Positions 1 to 13,160 of a DNA stretch of 64,000 nucleotides are shown here, one piece after another. The first letter of the stretch is position 1. The number at the start of each line of letters is the position of its first letter. Location of the stretch: assembly GCA_008828725.1 (NCBI GenBank), contig MEHQ01000520.1, positions 217,109-281,108 on the forward strand, given 5' to 3'. Origin of the DNA: Saccharina japonica (lineage: Eukaryota; Sar; Phaeophyceae; Laminariales; Laminariaceae). The notes under the pieces are model-generated. The model ran no database searches, was not told where the DNA came from, and worked only from the letters and a program-made list of their open reading frames with translations. The position numbers and the translations under genes are program-made.

Positions 1-251
1 CAAAATGATTTTGGAGGGAGGAAAACAAAAGCGCTACGTACCGTACCTGAGGCTACGTACAGTACCTGAGGAACAAGCTCATGCGGCCTAACGATACAAC
101 GAAAACATTGGCATTTGGCAACAAAAAAAAACAAAAAAAATCCGACGATTTGGGGTTAAGAAACCATTTTTCAGCAAAAAAAAGGTACAGTACCTCTATC
201 GTACAGCACGCGTCACCTGCGGGACCATCAAGAGGTTAGAACGAGGGGATG

Positions 252-600
252 GAGCCGGGGTGTACTTCATGTTCATGCATGGCTGTATAGTCGTGCACTC
301 ATGTCATGCATGGCGGTAATCGTAGTACCATATATATATATATATATATATATATACCCTGGCATCTCTATATTGAAAAAAAAAGAAGAAAAAAAAACAG
401 CTGTGAGATCGAGGATTTGGTCGAAACTCTCATCTTTGCAAGCTGTCTGAGTGTGATACTCGCACCTCTACACCTCTACATACAATGCCGGGACGGAGGA
501 GGACGCCGGGGGCTTTTTCAACGACCACCAGGCAGACATTTGCTTGCTTGCACCAAGCGCGAGAAGCGCCGTGGGGGTGTTGGGGAGCGAGTCACACAAT
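252..600 (-). repeat. Family A element, interrupted
   Basis: Minus-strand A sequence in two parts (about 252-312 and 483-600), separated by a TA run and an L element. The copy at 5180-5528 is its duplicate. Confidence 0.6.
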
Positions 601-869
601 AAGCGACGCATGCATGCATATGCTGCGGCAGAGGTGCACCATGTTTTTTTTTTTCTGGGGGTGGTCACTCGATGCATCTACATCTCACCCCCCCCTCACA
701 AAAACAAACTGTTTTTGTGGCAGGGGCGTCCAGAAAAAAGGGAAAACGACACACCACACCCCCAGAGGTCGGAATAGAAAACCGTTGCAACCGTTGTGAT
801 CACATGATGAAATAAGAAAATGGGGAAAAAAAATATCCTTATTTCATTTTTTCACTTGGTTTTAGTAAC

Positions 870-932
870 CGTCTATGGTCATATGAGTGTACGGCCGGCA
901 ACGACATGAGTACACCCCCCCCCCCCCCCCCT
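870..932 (+). repeat. Family A 3' end
   Basis: Only the last ~60 bases of A, ending CATGAGTAC and a C run. In the duplicated copy this position holds a B element. Confidence 0.65.
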
Positions 933-1113
933 AACGAACAAAAAATTCTGTGAGATGTCGAAAAAAAAAAAATCGACCACCCTCGTTTGTGGAGCAAAAA
1001 AAAGAGAAGTTCTATCCGATGAACATTCAACATTCCCCAGGGCCTGACGTGCACAATGATGGCAAATATTGCAAGGCCAGAAGGGACTTTAGACCGACGA
1101 TTTTTCGGGGTTA

Positions 1114-1290
1114 TAACCCATTTCAGAACTGAAAAAAAAAATGTCCCCACACTACGTATTCCCAAGTATTTTGTCCCCCAAATTCGTGGGACCAGTTCTT
1201 AACCCATTCAGTACTGAAAAAAAATGTCCCCACACTATTCCCGAGTATTTTGCCCCTTCAAATTCGTGGGACCAGTTCTTAAGGGGTTAA
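1114..1290. repeat. Two tandem family D elements
   Basis: Each runs from AACCCATTCAGTACTGAA to GGGACCAGTTCTTAA. Duplicated at 6074-6250. Confidence 0.8.
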
Positions 1291-1811
1291 AGAGTCCCGT
1301 CGTTCAGAAAACCACATATCAGCCGAAAAAAGTGCTACGATACCTCTATCGTATATATATATACATATTTATTTATTTTCCATCCCATTTATTATCTTCG
1401 CACTTCTGTCTTTCTCCCTCCCTATTAATAGTCGTAACTCAGATCCGGGGTCACAAAGTAGGCTCCTCTCCCTGCTCCTCCCCCACTACGGTTCTTGCCT
1501 TCATTTTTTATCGCGCAGAGGGTTCAGCCTTCCCAACGCTCGTCGATCTTCATCGAATTTTAGCACGCGTCGAACCGTGAGCTGCATCTTTGCTGTGAGA
1601 GCCATTTTTTTTTTCAAGGCGGGAAAATCTTGCATTGATTGGATGACAGCTTCGAAACAGTGGGGGGGGGGGGGGGGGGGGTGACAAAAGACCCGCGCCT
1701 CTGGTGTGGGGAGATGGAGCCTGGATGCGGCGTGGGACGACTCGAAGGTGAGAGAGCGTACCGCTCTGTCCGTAAATATTACTTACTGTAGGATATTTTG
1801 TATAGAAATAC

Positions 1812-2104
1812 TTCACACCTGGAACAGATCATCGACAGATCATCTGTCCCATCTTGATGAACTAGATCCTTCATGATCTATATATAAGCAGTAGACCTTT
1901 CGAGGAAGATTTACCCCCGATCTTGTATGTATGATCTACTGTAGCTCATGTTTTTGCCGGATGGGATCCGTATAGTCTGCATGATCTGCATGACCTGTTT
2001 ATATATAGCACAACTTGTAAATATCACAATGGCACGTGAGGAACTAAATGATCTATCTGTAGACAGATACTCGTAGATAGATCATGAGCTGCCTAAGGTG
2101 TGAA
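1812..2104. repeat. Family I element, 293 bp
   Basis: Bounded by TTCACACCT and its inverse AGGTGTGAA. Inside are inverted and direct GATCTGTATGATCT-type motifs. Duplicated at 6772-7064. Confidence 0.75.
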
Positions 2105-2430
2105 ATGTTCATTACACGCGCGGTCCTTGTGCGTAGGGACAAGAAAGGTGGTAGACGATAGTAGTGTAACTACTTATACGAAGGTTGGGGGGAAAAGGGG
2201 CAACAGATAGATGGGGTCGATCGATACTATATTTAGTCGGAGCTACAGCCGTAGTAATATTACTAGTAGTAGGCTTGTGCAGTTTGGCCTCCCTGTTTGG
2301 CTGGCTCGTCTTCTTTTGGTGCGTACGTATATAGCTGTTTGTGAATGGTTGTGACATTTGTGACGTGTATGCCACACGTTGCCGGGATGTGTAGCAAAAA
2401 AAAAAACTGGTCGATCATATAAAATCGATA

Positions 2431-2472
<42 letters not shown>

Positions 2473-2477
2473 CTTCA

Positions 2478-2580
2478 CATTAAACCCGTTCTTTCTACTC
2501 AACCACATCAGTACACCCAGTGCCTGTCCTGATTCCCAATCCTAGAGAGATACAAATTCTGTGGTCACAGACTGTGAAAC
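2478..2580. repeat. Family K block
   Basis: CATTAAACCCGTTCTTTCTAC through CCTAGAGAGATACAA and TGTGGTCACA. Duplicated at 7441-7543 and found again at 40302 and 52275. Confidence 0.65.
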
Positions 2581-3676
2581 AGAGAAAAACCAAAACAAAA
2601 TAAACGCAAATTATATGAATGTGTTTATATATCATATAATATTATAGAGAAAAATAATTTTTAAAAAAAACGACAACTGTGAGATCGAGGAAATTGTCGA
2701 AACTCATCTTTGCAATCTGAGTGGAATACGAGCTTCGATCGCGCGAACTGCGTGTTTTGAGGGGAACAAAATCCGACAGCTGTGGAACTCAGGGGAGGTC
2801 ACATGTATATACATACGGTATGCTCCCTGAATACTATACCATCCATGCTTATTTTTCGTCTACGGGTACGTTACGTGTATGGCCATAAGCCGGCCCCCAC
2901 AGGTGGCAAACGCCACAAGCGCACCGCAGCGGCAGGAGATGGAAAGGAGATGGAAGAAACGCTGCTTTGTGTTGCTGTTTTTGAGGGATTGACGTCAAAG
3001 CTTAACCCTAACCTTTTTTTGTATGCTGGACACTGCTCGATGGCAAAGCAAACACGATAATAATAATAATAATAATAATGATGAGGAGGAGGAGGAGGAG
3101 GATGATGATGCCACTGCGTATTGGTCTATTATCAGATGCCACACTCCGATAGATAGTAAAAAAAAACAGAGCAAACAGTTATGATGGCAATACATCAGGC
3201 GCGCGGGGGGGGGAGGGGGGGGGCACGGTTTAAGAGCATATTTGACCTCTCTTGGCCCTTTTTAGTACTGCAGTCCCATTGCGGGGACAAAGCACTTGGA
3301 AATAGAGCGAAATACTTATTTCTAGGCAGTACAGTTCTAAAAGGGTCAAGATAATCTTGACTTTGAGCAGAGGGCTCTCGTTAGGTTTCGGTGGGTTTTT
3401 CTCTCCTTTCGGAATGCTTTCATTATGGGTGATCATCGCTGCATACATACACACATTGTCGGATGGACAAGAATAATAATGGAGAAGAGTGATGGTATGA
3501 TATGATGTTCGACAAATTTGTGTCAGCTTTTCGCTTTTTCGTCCTGTGAGAATGAATGTAAAATGCCCTGCACGCATTGTCGGAAGGCAAATTGAATAAT
3601 TACTATACCTTTCGTTTCTGCACTTGACTGCACAGAAGCCCAAATCCAACTCTTAATATTCCAAGTGATGTATCCC

Positions 3677-4928
3677 TGCGAGACCGCCAGGCCGCCAAGG
3701 GGAGAAGGGAGGAGGATGGAGGGTTTCTTCCCATGGCGTGGGGGTGGCATGTAGTAGATGCCGAGTAGGACGCACAGAGAATAGAGAATAGCAATGTGTA
3801 ACCCAATGATGATATCGTAGCAGGTATCATACAATCATCGGGTAAAAGGGTGGTACGAGTGCCCCCTGCCCCAGCCGGTGGCCCTACCCATATACTTATT
3901 TTGTGCTCTTGCATTCTCTGTTGACCCTTCGACTGGGGGTCAGATGACTCCGCCCTGTCCATTTTTGTCTCACCCAAAACTCACTGCTTCTCTACCTCAC
4001 CTCACCTCTCTATATACCTACCGCGGAGTGCACGCAGCAAAAAACCTCCGTGAAATACCGGGGGGAGTGGTAAAAAAATCGTTGACTGCTACGCGTAGCG
4101 GAGCGAATGCCCCGCCTCCGTCTAGAGGCACCTAGAGGCACCATCGTCGTGTGCTTTCGATCAGATACCACCACATCCAGCTGCACACCCCCTTTATCGC
4201 GTACGAGCATGCGTGCGTCTTTTTCACCGTAGTGGGGTCAGCAACTTCCACCATTATTCTGCCCCCCCCCCCCCCCCCCCGAGAGACGACGCGCAAAAGG
4301 AGTTCAAAACCTTTTTCGCTGTTGAACCGGGGGGCATGAACAATGCCCCTTTGACGAGCATGGAGCCAACACAAAACTACGTAGTGGCCAACCCCCCCCT
4401 TCGCGGTGGAAAGGTTTTGTTGGGTGCTGCCTCGAGGGGTATAGAGGGTAGCATCTTCGTCAGCCAGTAGTGGTATAGCTGGCGCCAGCGAGTGCGTCGT
4501 GGTAGGGGGGGGGGGGAGTGATGCAACACCCGGGGTGCACCCCCGGTCTCTTCTGTCGTCACCAGGGGACACCCGAGGTTCACCCCCGGTTTTCCAGCTA
4601 GTAGTTGGGTATGGATCTCGCGGCGGGTAGATGCCGTTAGGATCATTGCGCATTTAGTTTTGGATATGGATCTTGCGACGGGTAGACACACTGTATCTGC
4701 AAGATGATGGCGAGGGAAAAGAAAGAGTGGCGGAACGCCTATTTGCAGATCGTTTCGGTGACCACCCAGATGGAAAACCTCGAGGGCGGTGGTGTCCCCC
4801 GCTTCCAATTTCCACCTGAAGCATGCATGCTACTACAGCAGTACGTACAGTAGAGGTGCACCATGTTTTTTTTTCTTCTGAGGGAAATGATGGTTGGTCA
4901 CTTAAGGAGCTCTACACCGTCCACCCAA
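3677..4928. other. Unique spacer between the duplicated copies
   Basis: No supported gene. Holds a C run (4262-4280), a duplicated motif around ACCCGGGGTGCACCCCCGGT (4525-4592) and a second short tandem pair (about 4610-4690). The last ~70 bases resemble 630-680 inside the duplication. Confidence 0.6.
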
Positions 4929-7390
4929 CAAAATGATTTTGGAGGGAGGAAAACAAAAGCGCTACGTACCGTACCTGAGGCTACGTACAGTACCTGAGGA
5001 ACAAGCTCATGCGGCCTAACGATACAACGAAAACATTGGCATTTGGCAACAAAAAAAAACAAAAAAAATCCGACGATTTGGGGTTAAGAAACCATTTTTC
5101 AGCAAAAAAAAGGTACAGTACCTCTATCGTACAGCACGCGTCACCTGCGGGACCATCAAGAGGTTAGAACGAGGGGATGGAGCCGGGGTGTACTTCATGT
5201 TCATGCATGGCTGTATAGTCGTGCACTCATGTCATGCATGGCGGTAATCGTAGTACCATATATATATATATATATATATATATACCCTGGCATCTCTATA
5301 TTGAAAAAAAAAGAAGAAAAAAAAACAGCTGTGAGATCGAGGATTTGGTCGAAACTCTCATCTTTGCAAGCTGTCTGAGTGTGATACTCGCACCTCTACA
5401 CCTCTACATACAATGCCGGGACGGAGGAGGACGCCGGGGGCTTTTTCAACGACCACCAGGCAGACATTTGCTTGCTTGCACCAAGCGCGAGAAGCGCCGT
5501 GGGGGTGTTGGGGAGCGAGTCACACAATAAGCGACGCATGCATGCATATGCTGCGGCAGAGGTGCACCATGTTTTTTTTTTTCTGGGGGTGGTCACTCGA
5601 TGCATCTACATCTCACCCCCCCCTCACAAAAACAAACTGTTTTTGTGGCAGGGGCGTCCAGAAAAAAGGGAAAACGACACACCACACCCCCAGAGGTCGG
5701 AATAGAAAACCGTTGCAACCGTTGTGATCACATGATGAAATAAGAAAATGGGGAAAAAAAACAATCCTTATTTTCATTTTTTCACTTGTTTTTAGTAACC
5801 CCCCCCCGCTCCGTCTCGGAAGGGATGACGTGGTCAATGGTCAAATGACTAAGGCAAGTCAACAGAATGGACGCCCCCCCCCCCCCTCCCTAACGAACAA
5901 AAAAATCATGTGAGATGTCGAAAAAAAAAAAATCGACCACCCTCGTTTGTGGAGCAAAAAAAAGAGAAGTTCTATCCGATGAACATTCAACATTCCCCAG
6001 GGCCTGACGTGCACAATGATGGCAAATATTGCAAGGCCAGAAGGGACTTTAGACCGACGATTTTTCGGGGTTATAACCCATTTCAGAACTGAAAAAAAAA
6101 ATGTCCCCACACTACGTATTCCCAAGTATTTTGTCCCCCAAATTCGTGGGACCAGTTCTTAACCCATTCAGTACTGAAAAAAAATGTCCCCACACTATTC
6201 CCGAGTATTTTGCCCCTTCAAATTCGTGGGACCAGTTCTTAAGGGGTTAAAGAGTCCCGTCGTTCAGAAAACCACATATCAGCCGAAAAAAGTGCTACGA
6301 TACCTCTATCGTATATATATATACATATTTATTTATTTTCCATCCCATTTATTATCTTCGCACTTCTGTCTTTCTCCCTCCCTATTAATAGTCGTAACTC
6401 AGATCCGGGGTCACAAAGTAGGCTCCTCTCCCTGCTCCTCCCCCACTACGGTTCTTGCCTTCATTTTTTATCGCGCAGAGGGTTCAGCCTTCCCAACGCT
6501 CGTCGATCTTCATCGAATTTTAGCACGCGTCGAACCGTGAGCTGCATCTTTGCTGTGAGAGCCATTTTTTTTTTCAAGGCGGGAAAATCTTGCATTGATT
6601 GGATGACAGCTTCGAAACAGTGGGGGGGGGGGGGGTAGGGGTGACAAAAGACCCGCGCCTCTGGTGTGGGGAGATGGAGCCTGGATGCGGCGTGGGACGA
6701 CTCGAAGGTGAGAGAGCGTACCGCTCTGTCCGTAAATATTACTTACTGTAGGATATTTTGTATAGAAATACTTCACACCTGGAACAGATCATCGACAGAT
6801 CATCTGTCCCATCTTGATGAACTAGATCCTTCATGATCTATATATAAGCAGTAGACCTTTCGAGGAAGATTTACCCCCGATCTTGTATGTATGATCTACT
6901 GTAGCTCATGTTTTTGCCGGATGGGATCCGTATAGTCTGCATGATCTGCATGACCTGTTTATATATAGCACAACTTGTAAATATCACAATGGCACGTGAG
7001 GAACTAAATGATCTATCTGTAGACAGATACTCGTAGATAGATCATGAGCTGCCTAAGGTGTGAAATGTTCATTACACGCGCGGTCCTTGTGCGTAGGGAC
7101 AAGAAAGGTGGTAGACGATAGTAGTGTAACTACTTATACGAAGGTTGGGGGGAAAAGGGGCAACAGATAGATGGGGTCGATCGATACTATATTTAGTCGG
7201 AGCTACAGCCGTAGTAATATTACTAGTAGTAGGCTTGTGCAGTTTGGCCTCCCTGTTTGGCTGGCTCGTCTTCTTTTGGTGCGTACGTATATAGCTGTTT
7301 GTGAATGGTTGTGACATTTGTGACGTGTATGCCACACGTTGCCGGGATGTGTAGCAAAAAAAAAAACTGGTCGATCATATAAAATCGATA

Positions 7391-7435
<45 letters not shown>

Positions 7436-8639
7436 CTTCACATTAAACCCGTTCTTTCTACTCAACCACATCAGTACACCCAGTGCCTGTCCTGATTCCC
7501 AATCCTAGAGAGATACAAATTCTGTGGTCACAGACTGTGAAACAGAGAAAAACCAAAACAAAATAAACGCAAATTATATGAATGTGTTTATATATCATAT
7601 AATATTATAGAGAAAAATAATTTTTAAAAAAAACGACAACTGTGAGATCGAGGAAATTGTCGAAACTCATCTTTGCAATCTGAGTGGAATACGAGCTTCG
7701 ATCGCGCGAACTGCGTGTTTTGAGGGGAACAAAATCCGACAGCTGTGGAACTCAGGGGAGGTCACATGTATATACATACGGTATGCTCCCTGAATACTAT
7801 ACCATCCATGCTTATTTTTCGTCTACGGGTACGTTACGTGTATGGCCATAAGCCGGCCCCCACAGGTGGCAAACGCCACAAGCGCACCGCAGCGGCAGGA
7901 GATGGAAAGGAGATGGAAGAAACGCTGCTTTGTGTTGCTGTTTTTGAGGGATTGACGTCAAAGCTTAACCCTAACCTTTTTTTGTATGCTGGACACTGCT
8001 CGATGGCAAAGCAAACACGATAATAATAATAATAATAATAATGATGAGGAGGAGGAGGAGGAGGATGATGATGCCACTGCGTATTGGTCTATTATCAGAT
8101 GCCACACTCCGATAGATAGTAAAAAAAAACAGAGCAAACAGTTATGATGGCAATACATCAGGCGCGCGGGGGGGGGAGGGGGGGGGCACGGTTTAAGAGC
8201 ATATTTGACCTCTCTTGGCCCTTTTTAGTACTGCAGTCCCATTGCGGGGACAAAGCACTTGGAAATAGAGCGAAATACTTATTTCTAGGCAGTACAGTTC
8301 TAAAAGGGTCAAGATAATCTTGACTTTGAGCAGAGGGCTCTCGTTAGGTTTCGGTGGGTTTTTCTCTCCTTTCGGAATGCTTTCATTATGGGTGATCATC
8401 GCTGCATACATACACACATTGTCGGATGGACAAGAATAATAATGGAGAAGAGTGATGGTATGATATGATGTTCGACAAATTTGTGTCAGCTTTTCGCTTT
8501 TTCGTCCTGTGAGAATGAATGTAAAATGCCCTGCACGCATTGTCGGAAGGCAAATTGAATAATTACTATACCTTTCGTTTCTGCACTTGACTGCACAGAA
8601 GCCCAAATCCAACTCTTAATATTCCAAGTGATGTATCCC
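4929..8639. repeat. Right copy of the large direct duplication
   Basis: Same content as 1-3676. Homology stops after ATGTATCCC, a string also found in family D, just where a D element follows. Differences from the left copy are mostly homopolymer or microsatellite lengths, apart from the A-for-B exchange at 5804-5890. Confidence 0.95.
5804..5890 (+). repeat. Family B element
   Basis: Core GCTCCGTCTCG, then GGTCAATGGTCAAATG and a terminal C run. It sits where the left duplication copy has an A fragment. Confidence 0.7.
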
Positions 8640-8660
8640 ACACAAGGGGAGTCCAGTGTC

Positions 8661-9030
8661 AACCCAGTCAGAACCGAAAACATGTATCCCACACTAATTC
8701 CAAGTAGTTTGTTCCCAAGTGCTTGGGACCAGTTCTTAAGGGGTCAAACGGGTGAAACGGGCTAAACAGGTTAAACGGGTTAAACTGGAAGGGGTATTAA
8801 ATACTAAACACCGGTACCGTAGCTGTTTTTAACAGTAGTATCGCCGTGCCAAGCCATTTTGACCTCTCTTGACCATTTCAGAACCGCAAAACTTATTCCA
8901 CACTAATTCCAAGTAGTTTGTCCCCAAAAACGTTGGACCGTTTCTTAAGGGGTTATCCCTTTCAGAACTGAATAACTTATCCCACACTAATTCCAAGTAG
9001 TTTCTCCCCAAAACCGTGGGACCGGTTGAA
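8661..9030. repeat. Family D cluster
   Basis: D copies at about 8661-8746, 8872-8955 and 8956-9030. Between them lies a short array of GGTTAAACGGGT-like units (8744-8795). Confidence 0.75.
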
Positions 9031-9573
9031 TCAGTACTGGTATGTTCTTAAAGCGATACCAAGGTGTATAGTTCTTAAAGCGTGACCTCCACTGCATTCT
9101 ATATGCCGGTAATAAACAAAGGGGGGGAAAGGGACAGAATGTCAGAACGTGCGTACCCACTGGTACGTAGAGGCTTTTTATCACATGATATAAAAGGTAT
9201 GTGTACATATACATATATGCACATGCACATTTCATTACATTCATTTTGTGTGTATGTGCACATGTGTCGTACGTATGTGTACATGTGTATGCATACATGT
9301 GCCATGTGCCAGTGCAGTGTACACATGTATACATACACACACATATATATAACATATGATATATACATATTATATATACGAGTACATATATATATATACA
9401 TGCAATCCACACGCTCGCGCGTATATATATATGCGTATATATGTATGTGAAACATGAGCTACATATATATATGATATTAGTACATGCGGCGGTGGCTTGG
9501 TGTGGTCAGCCGGTGTAGCGTAACAGCGGGCAGCGCGGAAATGACGGTCAGTATCAGTACTATCGCGGGGGGG

Positions 9574-9660
9574 GCACAGTAAATAGGACCTATGGTACAC
9601 ACATACATTTACTTATTCATACCAGCAATATTTGGTTCTATTTGCTATGATCCCCTGTAA
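9574..9660. repeat. Degenerate family C element
   Basis: CAGTAAATAGGACCTATGGT on the left and GGTTCTATTTGCTATGATCC on the right. Confidence 0.5.
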
Positions 9661-10154
9661 CAACAGTATAATAAATCAGAACGTACGATGACCCCCAACA
9701 ACCACTATATATAAAAAAAACTTTCCTTCCCACAGAGTGCTGATAATTCTCGTAAATATGGTACATACATACATACGTAGGATACTGGCGCGGCAGCGAC
9801 AAACCAGACCCAACAATCCTCAGCTCGTATATTATACGCTTTCCGGGATTATGATAGCACAACACGACAAAACTCCTGAAGAACAGTAACTGCCCTCTCC
9901 TGACTTGTATTTGCTCGAAACGGGTGCACGTTGGCTCCACATTTAGCCCTTCAAACATATCATACAGATCATACAAGATCGGGGATATATCTGTCTTGAA
10001 ATATTCTCCCTCTTGGTTGTTCGTGGTATGGGGGGGGTATAATTAATTATTTTAGCGAAAGAGGGAGAAGAATATCATATATCCCCCTAAGTTTCATAAA
10101 CCGAGCTTGGTTCTGTGATTACTATCTCCCCCCGTAAAAAAATGTCTTCACGGC

Positions 10155-10345
10155 TTATCCAATAGTTGTTAATAGTTGGGTGGCGAAAGCAAGCCAACTA
10201 AACCGACTTAGGTTTTTTTTTATTGAAAAAAAAACAACAACTCAGCTTCGAGCCACAAAACAAACGCGCGCCAGTTATTAGATAGATACAAAAAGACGCA
10301 GAACTCCGCAAAAGTACTGGACGCAACCAACTATAAAAACCTAGC
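10155..10345. repeat. Family J block
   Basis: AGTTGGGTGG(C)...CCAACTAAACC, then GCCACAAAAC and an AACTAT end. Shared with 19434-19700. Confidence 0.5.
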
Positions 10346-10351
10346 CGACTA

Positions 10352-10458
10352 TTTACGAGGGGACCATAGTAAATAGGACCAACTATTGTTAGTAAAAATA
10401 GGTAAATATATAGGCTTTTGTGTATACCTTAGGTCCTTATTACTATGGACTCCCGTAA
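10352..10458. repeat. Family C element, 107 bp
   Basis: Inverted ends: GGGGACCATAGTAAATAGGA left, ACTATGGACTCCCGTAA right, flanked by TTAC/GTAA. No coding capacity. Confidence 0.75.
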
Positions 10459-10505
10459 CAATAGCTCTACTAGTCGGTGACTGGTAACTAATCGGTGGCT
10501 TATAT

Positions 10506-10597
10506 TACCCCATTCAGAACTGAAAAAAAAATATCTCACACTAATTTCGAGTATTTTTGTCCCCAAATTCGTGTTACTACTAGTTCTTAGGGGGTTA
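10506..10597. repeat. Family D element
   Basis: CCCATTCAGAACTGAAAAA to CTAGTTCTTAGGGGGTTAA. Lies ~50 bp after a C element. Confidence 0.75.
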
Positions 10598-10979
10598 AGC
10601 CCACTGCCAGCCATAGTTTACAGTGAATAATACAGAAGCAGCAGCAAAACAGCTGGACTCTCTGGGGGTGATAGTTAGACGAAGAAACGTTCAGATCCAG
10701 AGGGGGGGGGGGCTGGCTGGCTGGCTGGCTGTATAGACAGCGCATAATACGTAAGTATCATACGTCAATGTAAATCTGTGCTGCGTCGGGGAACCGGATG
10801 ATTTTCTTCCTACAATTGTTTTGAATGAAGCATAGCATCAGCTACTACTAATACTACTGTTGTTGTCTACTACTGTAGAAAAATAATGTTATTAAATTAA
10901 TAATCTGCAATTATCTTGAGCTCTTCTTCTGTTATCATAATGCTCTTACGATACGCGTATTCTTTTTGTGAGACTATTG

Positions 10980-11011
<32 letters not shown>

Positions 11012-11304
11012 ATAGACCCCTTCCTCTTTTTTGTTTCTGTGCCTTTTCATCTCTCGAGGGCGGGCTCGAAAATCGCGAAAAAAAAAAAAACGAATAATTG
11101 CATGATGATACTTACATTTGATGGTGGTGATCCACTTAATTTCCACGATATTAAGTTTTGAGATAATCGTCATGTGAGAACTCGAAAAATCACACATAGC
11201 AGGATAGTATTCCATTAATTTCCAATGCTCGCGATCAAACAAACCACAAGCCTTCGCATTGTCCAACACATTATACAGCAGAAGGCCTGAAGAAAAGGTG
11301 CATA

Positions 11305-11334
11305 CGTACGTACGTACGTACGCACGTACGTACA
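11305..11334. repeat. ACGT microsatellite
   Basis: Seven ACGT units; a self-complementary array. Confidence 0.85.
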
Positions 11335-11702
11335 CGTATATACGTAGCAGGAGGAGGAAGGAGGCGACGATAGCAGATAGAGATTGTGTTTTTGTGTGCT
11401 TTTTATCTTTCTTATTTTTGTCAGCGATCACGTTTACTTTTTTTCTAGAAGCTCAATTCGTGTGAGGGTTTTTTTCCACCGTCAGTACGTAAACCTTCTG
11501 GGCATGCCTTGGTCACAGGTATATAGATGTCGCCCTTTCGCCCCCGCCCGCCCCTGCCCCCGGCCCCCTCCCTCCCTCCCTCCCTCCCCCCGCCAAAAAC
11601 CAATTGATTCGACGTCGTCACCCCGATGCAAGAAAGTTTACGCCCCAGAAACAAACCACGACAGAAATCAAAATCAAGCCATTTTTTGGAGGCTGTCGTC
11701 TC

Positions 11703-11947
11703 ATGTGCAAGTCCGTCTCACAAGCGGTTCTTAGTAGAGGATGCCCGCTTACCCTTCATGCGACTCTCGCCCTACATACAATGTATACCCCACGGCGCTT
11801 CACTCTCGGTTAAAACACACACAATGTCTCTAGGGTCGTCCGTGAAAACCAGACGTACGCCCCTCCTTCGTCTCGGCATGGTAGGGACGCCAGGGTCTAT
11901 GGTCATGCGACTACGGCCATGCCTGACAACGAGTAGTACCCCCCCAC
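11703..11947 (+). repeat. Family A element, diverged
   Basis: Contains AAGTCCGTCTCACAAGCGG at the 5' side and GGTCTATGGTCATGCGACTA with a C run at the 3' side. Many internal changes. Confidence 0.7.
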
Positions 11948-11978
11948 ACACTCATTGAAGCTTGGCATTCGTATTATG

Positions 11979-12030
11979 TAAGTCCGCCTCACAAGCGGTT
12001 CTTATGTAGTAGGATGCAGCCCCCCCCACT
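11979..12030 (+). repeat. Family A 5' fragment
   Basis: AAGTCCGCCTCACAAGCGG through GGATGCAGC, then directly a C run. It looks like an internally deleted copy. Confidence 0.6.
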
Positions 12031-12055
12031 CATTGAAGCTTATCATTCGTATTAC

Positions 12056-12300
12056 GCAAGTCCGCCTCACAAGCGGTCCTTTCAGTAGTAGGATGCAGCT
12101 CACCCTCTCGTGCGACTCGCCGGACACCTCACGGCGCTTCTTCGCGCTTGGTGCTACAGCAATCAATGTCTGCCTGGTCGCGGTGAAAACCCGACATACA
12201 TGCTCCGTCCCGGCAGCATTGTAGGGATGCGAGGGTCTATGGCCATGCGACTACCGCCATCCCTGACAACGAGCAGTACACACCCCCACCCCCACCCCCA
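12056..12300 (+). repeat. Family A element
   Basis: Full-length. The tail is CCCCCA repeats running into a CCA array (to 12338) rather than pure C. Confidence 0.75.
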
Positions 12301-12338
12301 CCCCCACCACCACCACCACCACCACCACCACCACCACC
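12278..12338. repeat. CCCCCA and CCA microsatellite
   Basis: Grows out of the tail of the A element before it. Confidence 0.85.
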
Positions 12339-12644
12339 CACGGTGCTTGCCCTCTGTTTCATCGCGCAAAAGGGTCCAGCATTCCGACGCGATGTGCACA
12401 CGATAACTTGTTAGTATTGGATCGGTACTTGGTACAGTACATCACACATACCAGGTGCGTGCGTGATAAATGGTGGTGGTGGTGATGTCGCGCTGGGGAT
12501 CTTCACACGACTTAGTTCCGGTTTCAGAACGCCCCGCGGGGAACCCCTTGCTCTCATACCGTGCGCGCCACCAGGGGGGCGCCCGCGACCGCACGCCCGA
12601 GCCACACGCCCGAGCCACACGCCCACCCCCGCCCCCCCCCACAG

Positions 12645-12712
12645 CAAGGGGATGCGAGGGTCTCTGGTCATACGACTACGGCCATGCATGGATATGAAGT
12701 ACGCCCCCCCCC
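12645..12712 (+). repeat. Family A 3' fragment
   Basis: GGATGCGAGGGTCTCTGGTC through a C run. The 5' part is absent. Confidence 0.6.
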
Positions 12713-13077
12713 TCTCTACAGCAGCAGTAACCCTCGGTAACCCCGGCCGGTTACAGGTGTTAATCACGGTTCGTTCGGTTCGGTTCGGTTCGGGTCAGGG
12801 TCAGGGTCAGAGTCAGGAGAGTTTCAAAATCTCCCGGCCCGCGAGGTTTTACCCTGACCCATGAACAGCCCTGGTATTCACAAATGCCAGGTATAGCGTT
12901 TTTAAGATTTTGTGTCCGAGCCGGCTGCTGTACGGCGTCTTGATCACACATCGTGCATCGATCGGAAGAAAAGACCAGCCCATACGCAGCACGCATGGTG
13001 CATGAACGACGATATGTTCATACAGCAATATGAAAGTACAAAAGTATAGTTAATATACTTATAGATATACCGTAAGT

Positions 13078-13160
13078 TCGTGCGATCGAAGTATTACACT
13101 TAATACAGTTAGCTAGTAGCAAAGATGAGTTTCGACGAAATCCTCGATCTCACAGCTGTT
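13078..13160 (-). repeat. Family L block
   Basis: Reverse of the AACAGCTGTGAGATCGAGG block at about 395-470 and its relative at 2672-2740. Ends in a run of ~22 T at 13160-13181. Confidence 0.55.

Larger units (their letters stand above)
1..3676. repeat. Left copy of a large direct duplication
   Basis: Matches 4929-8639 with near identity. The offset grows from 4928 to 4963 through small indels and one replaced segment (about 832-935 versus 5760-5890). It runs off the left edge of the window. It contains partial A, D, I, K, L and M elements, a TA run (331-356), a GTT run (2431-2471) and AAT/GAG/GAT runs (3056-3110). No gene is supported. Confidence 0.95.
9031..11702. other. Repeat-only region, no gene seen
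   Basis: Contains a CA/TA-rich tract (9190-9450), C, D and J elements, a GGCT array (10711-10730), an AGT array (10981-11010) and GGGA/CCCT arrays (11565-11590). No open frame has coding character. Confidence 0.6.

Noticed and set aside
306..4808. Many 60-140-codon open frames in the first duplication copy
   Set aside because: They track repeats and homopolymers, occur on both strands over the same bases and lack coding composition. Their conservation in the second copy only reflects the recent duplication.
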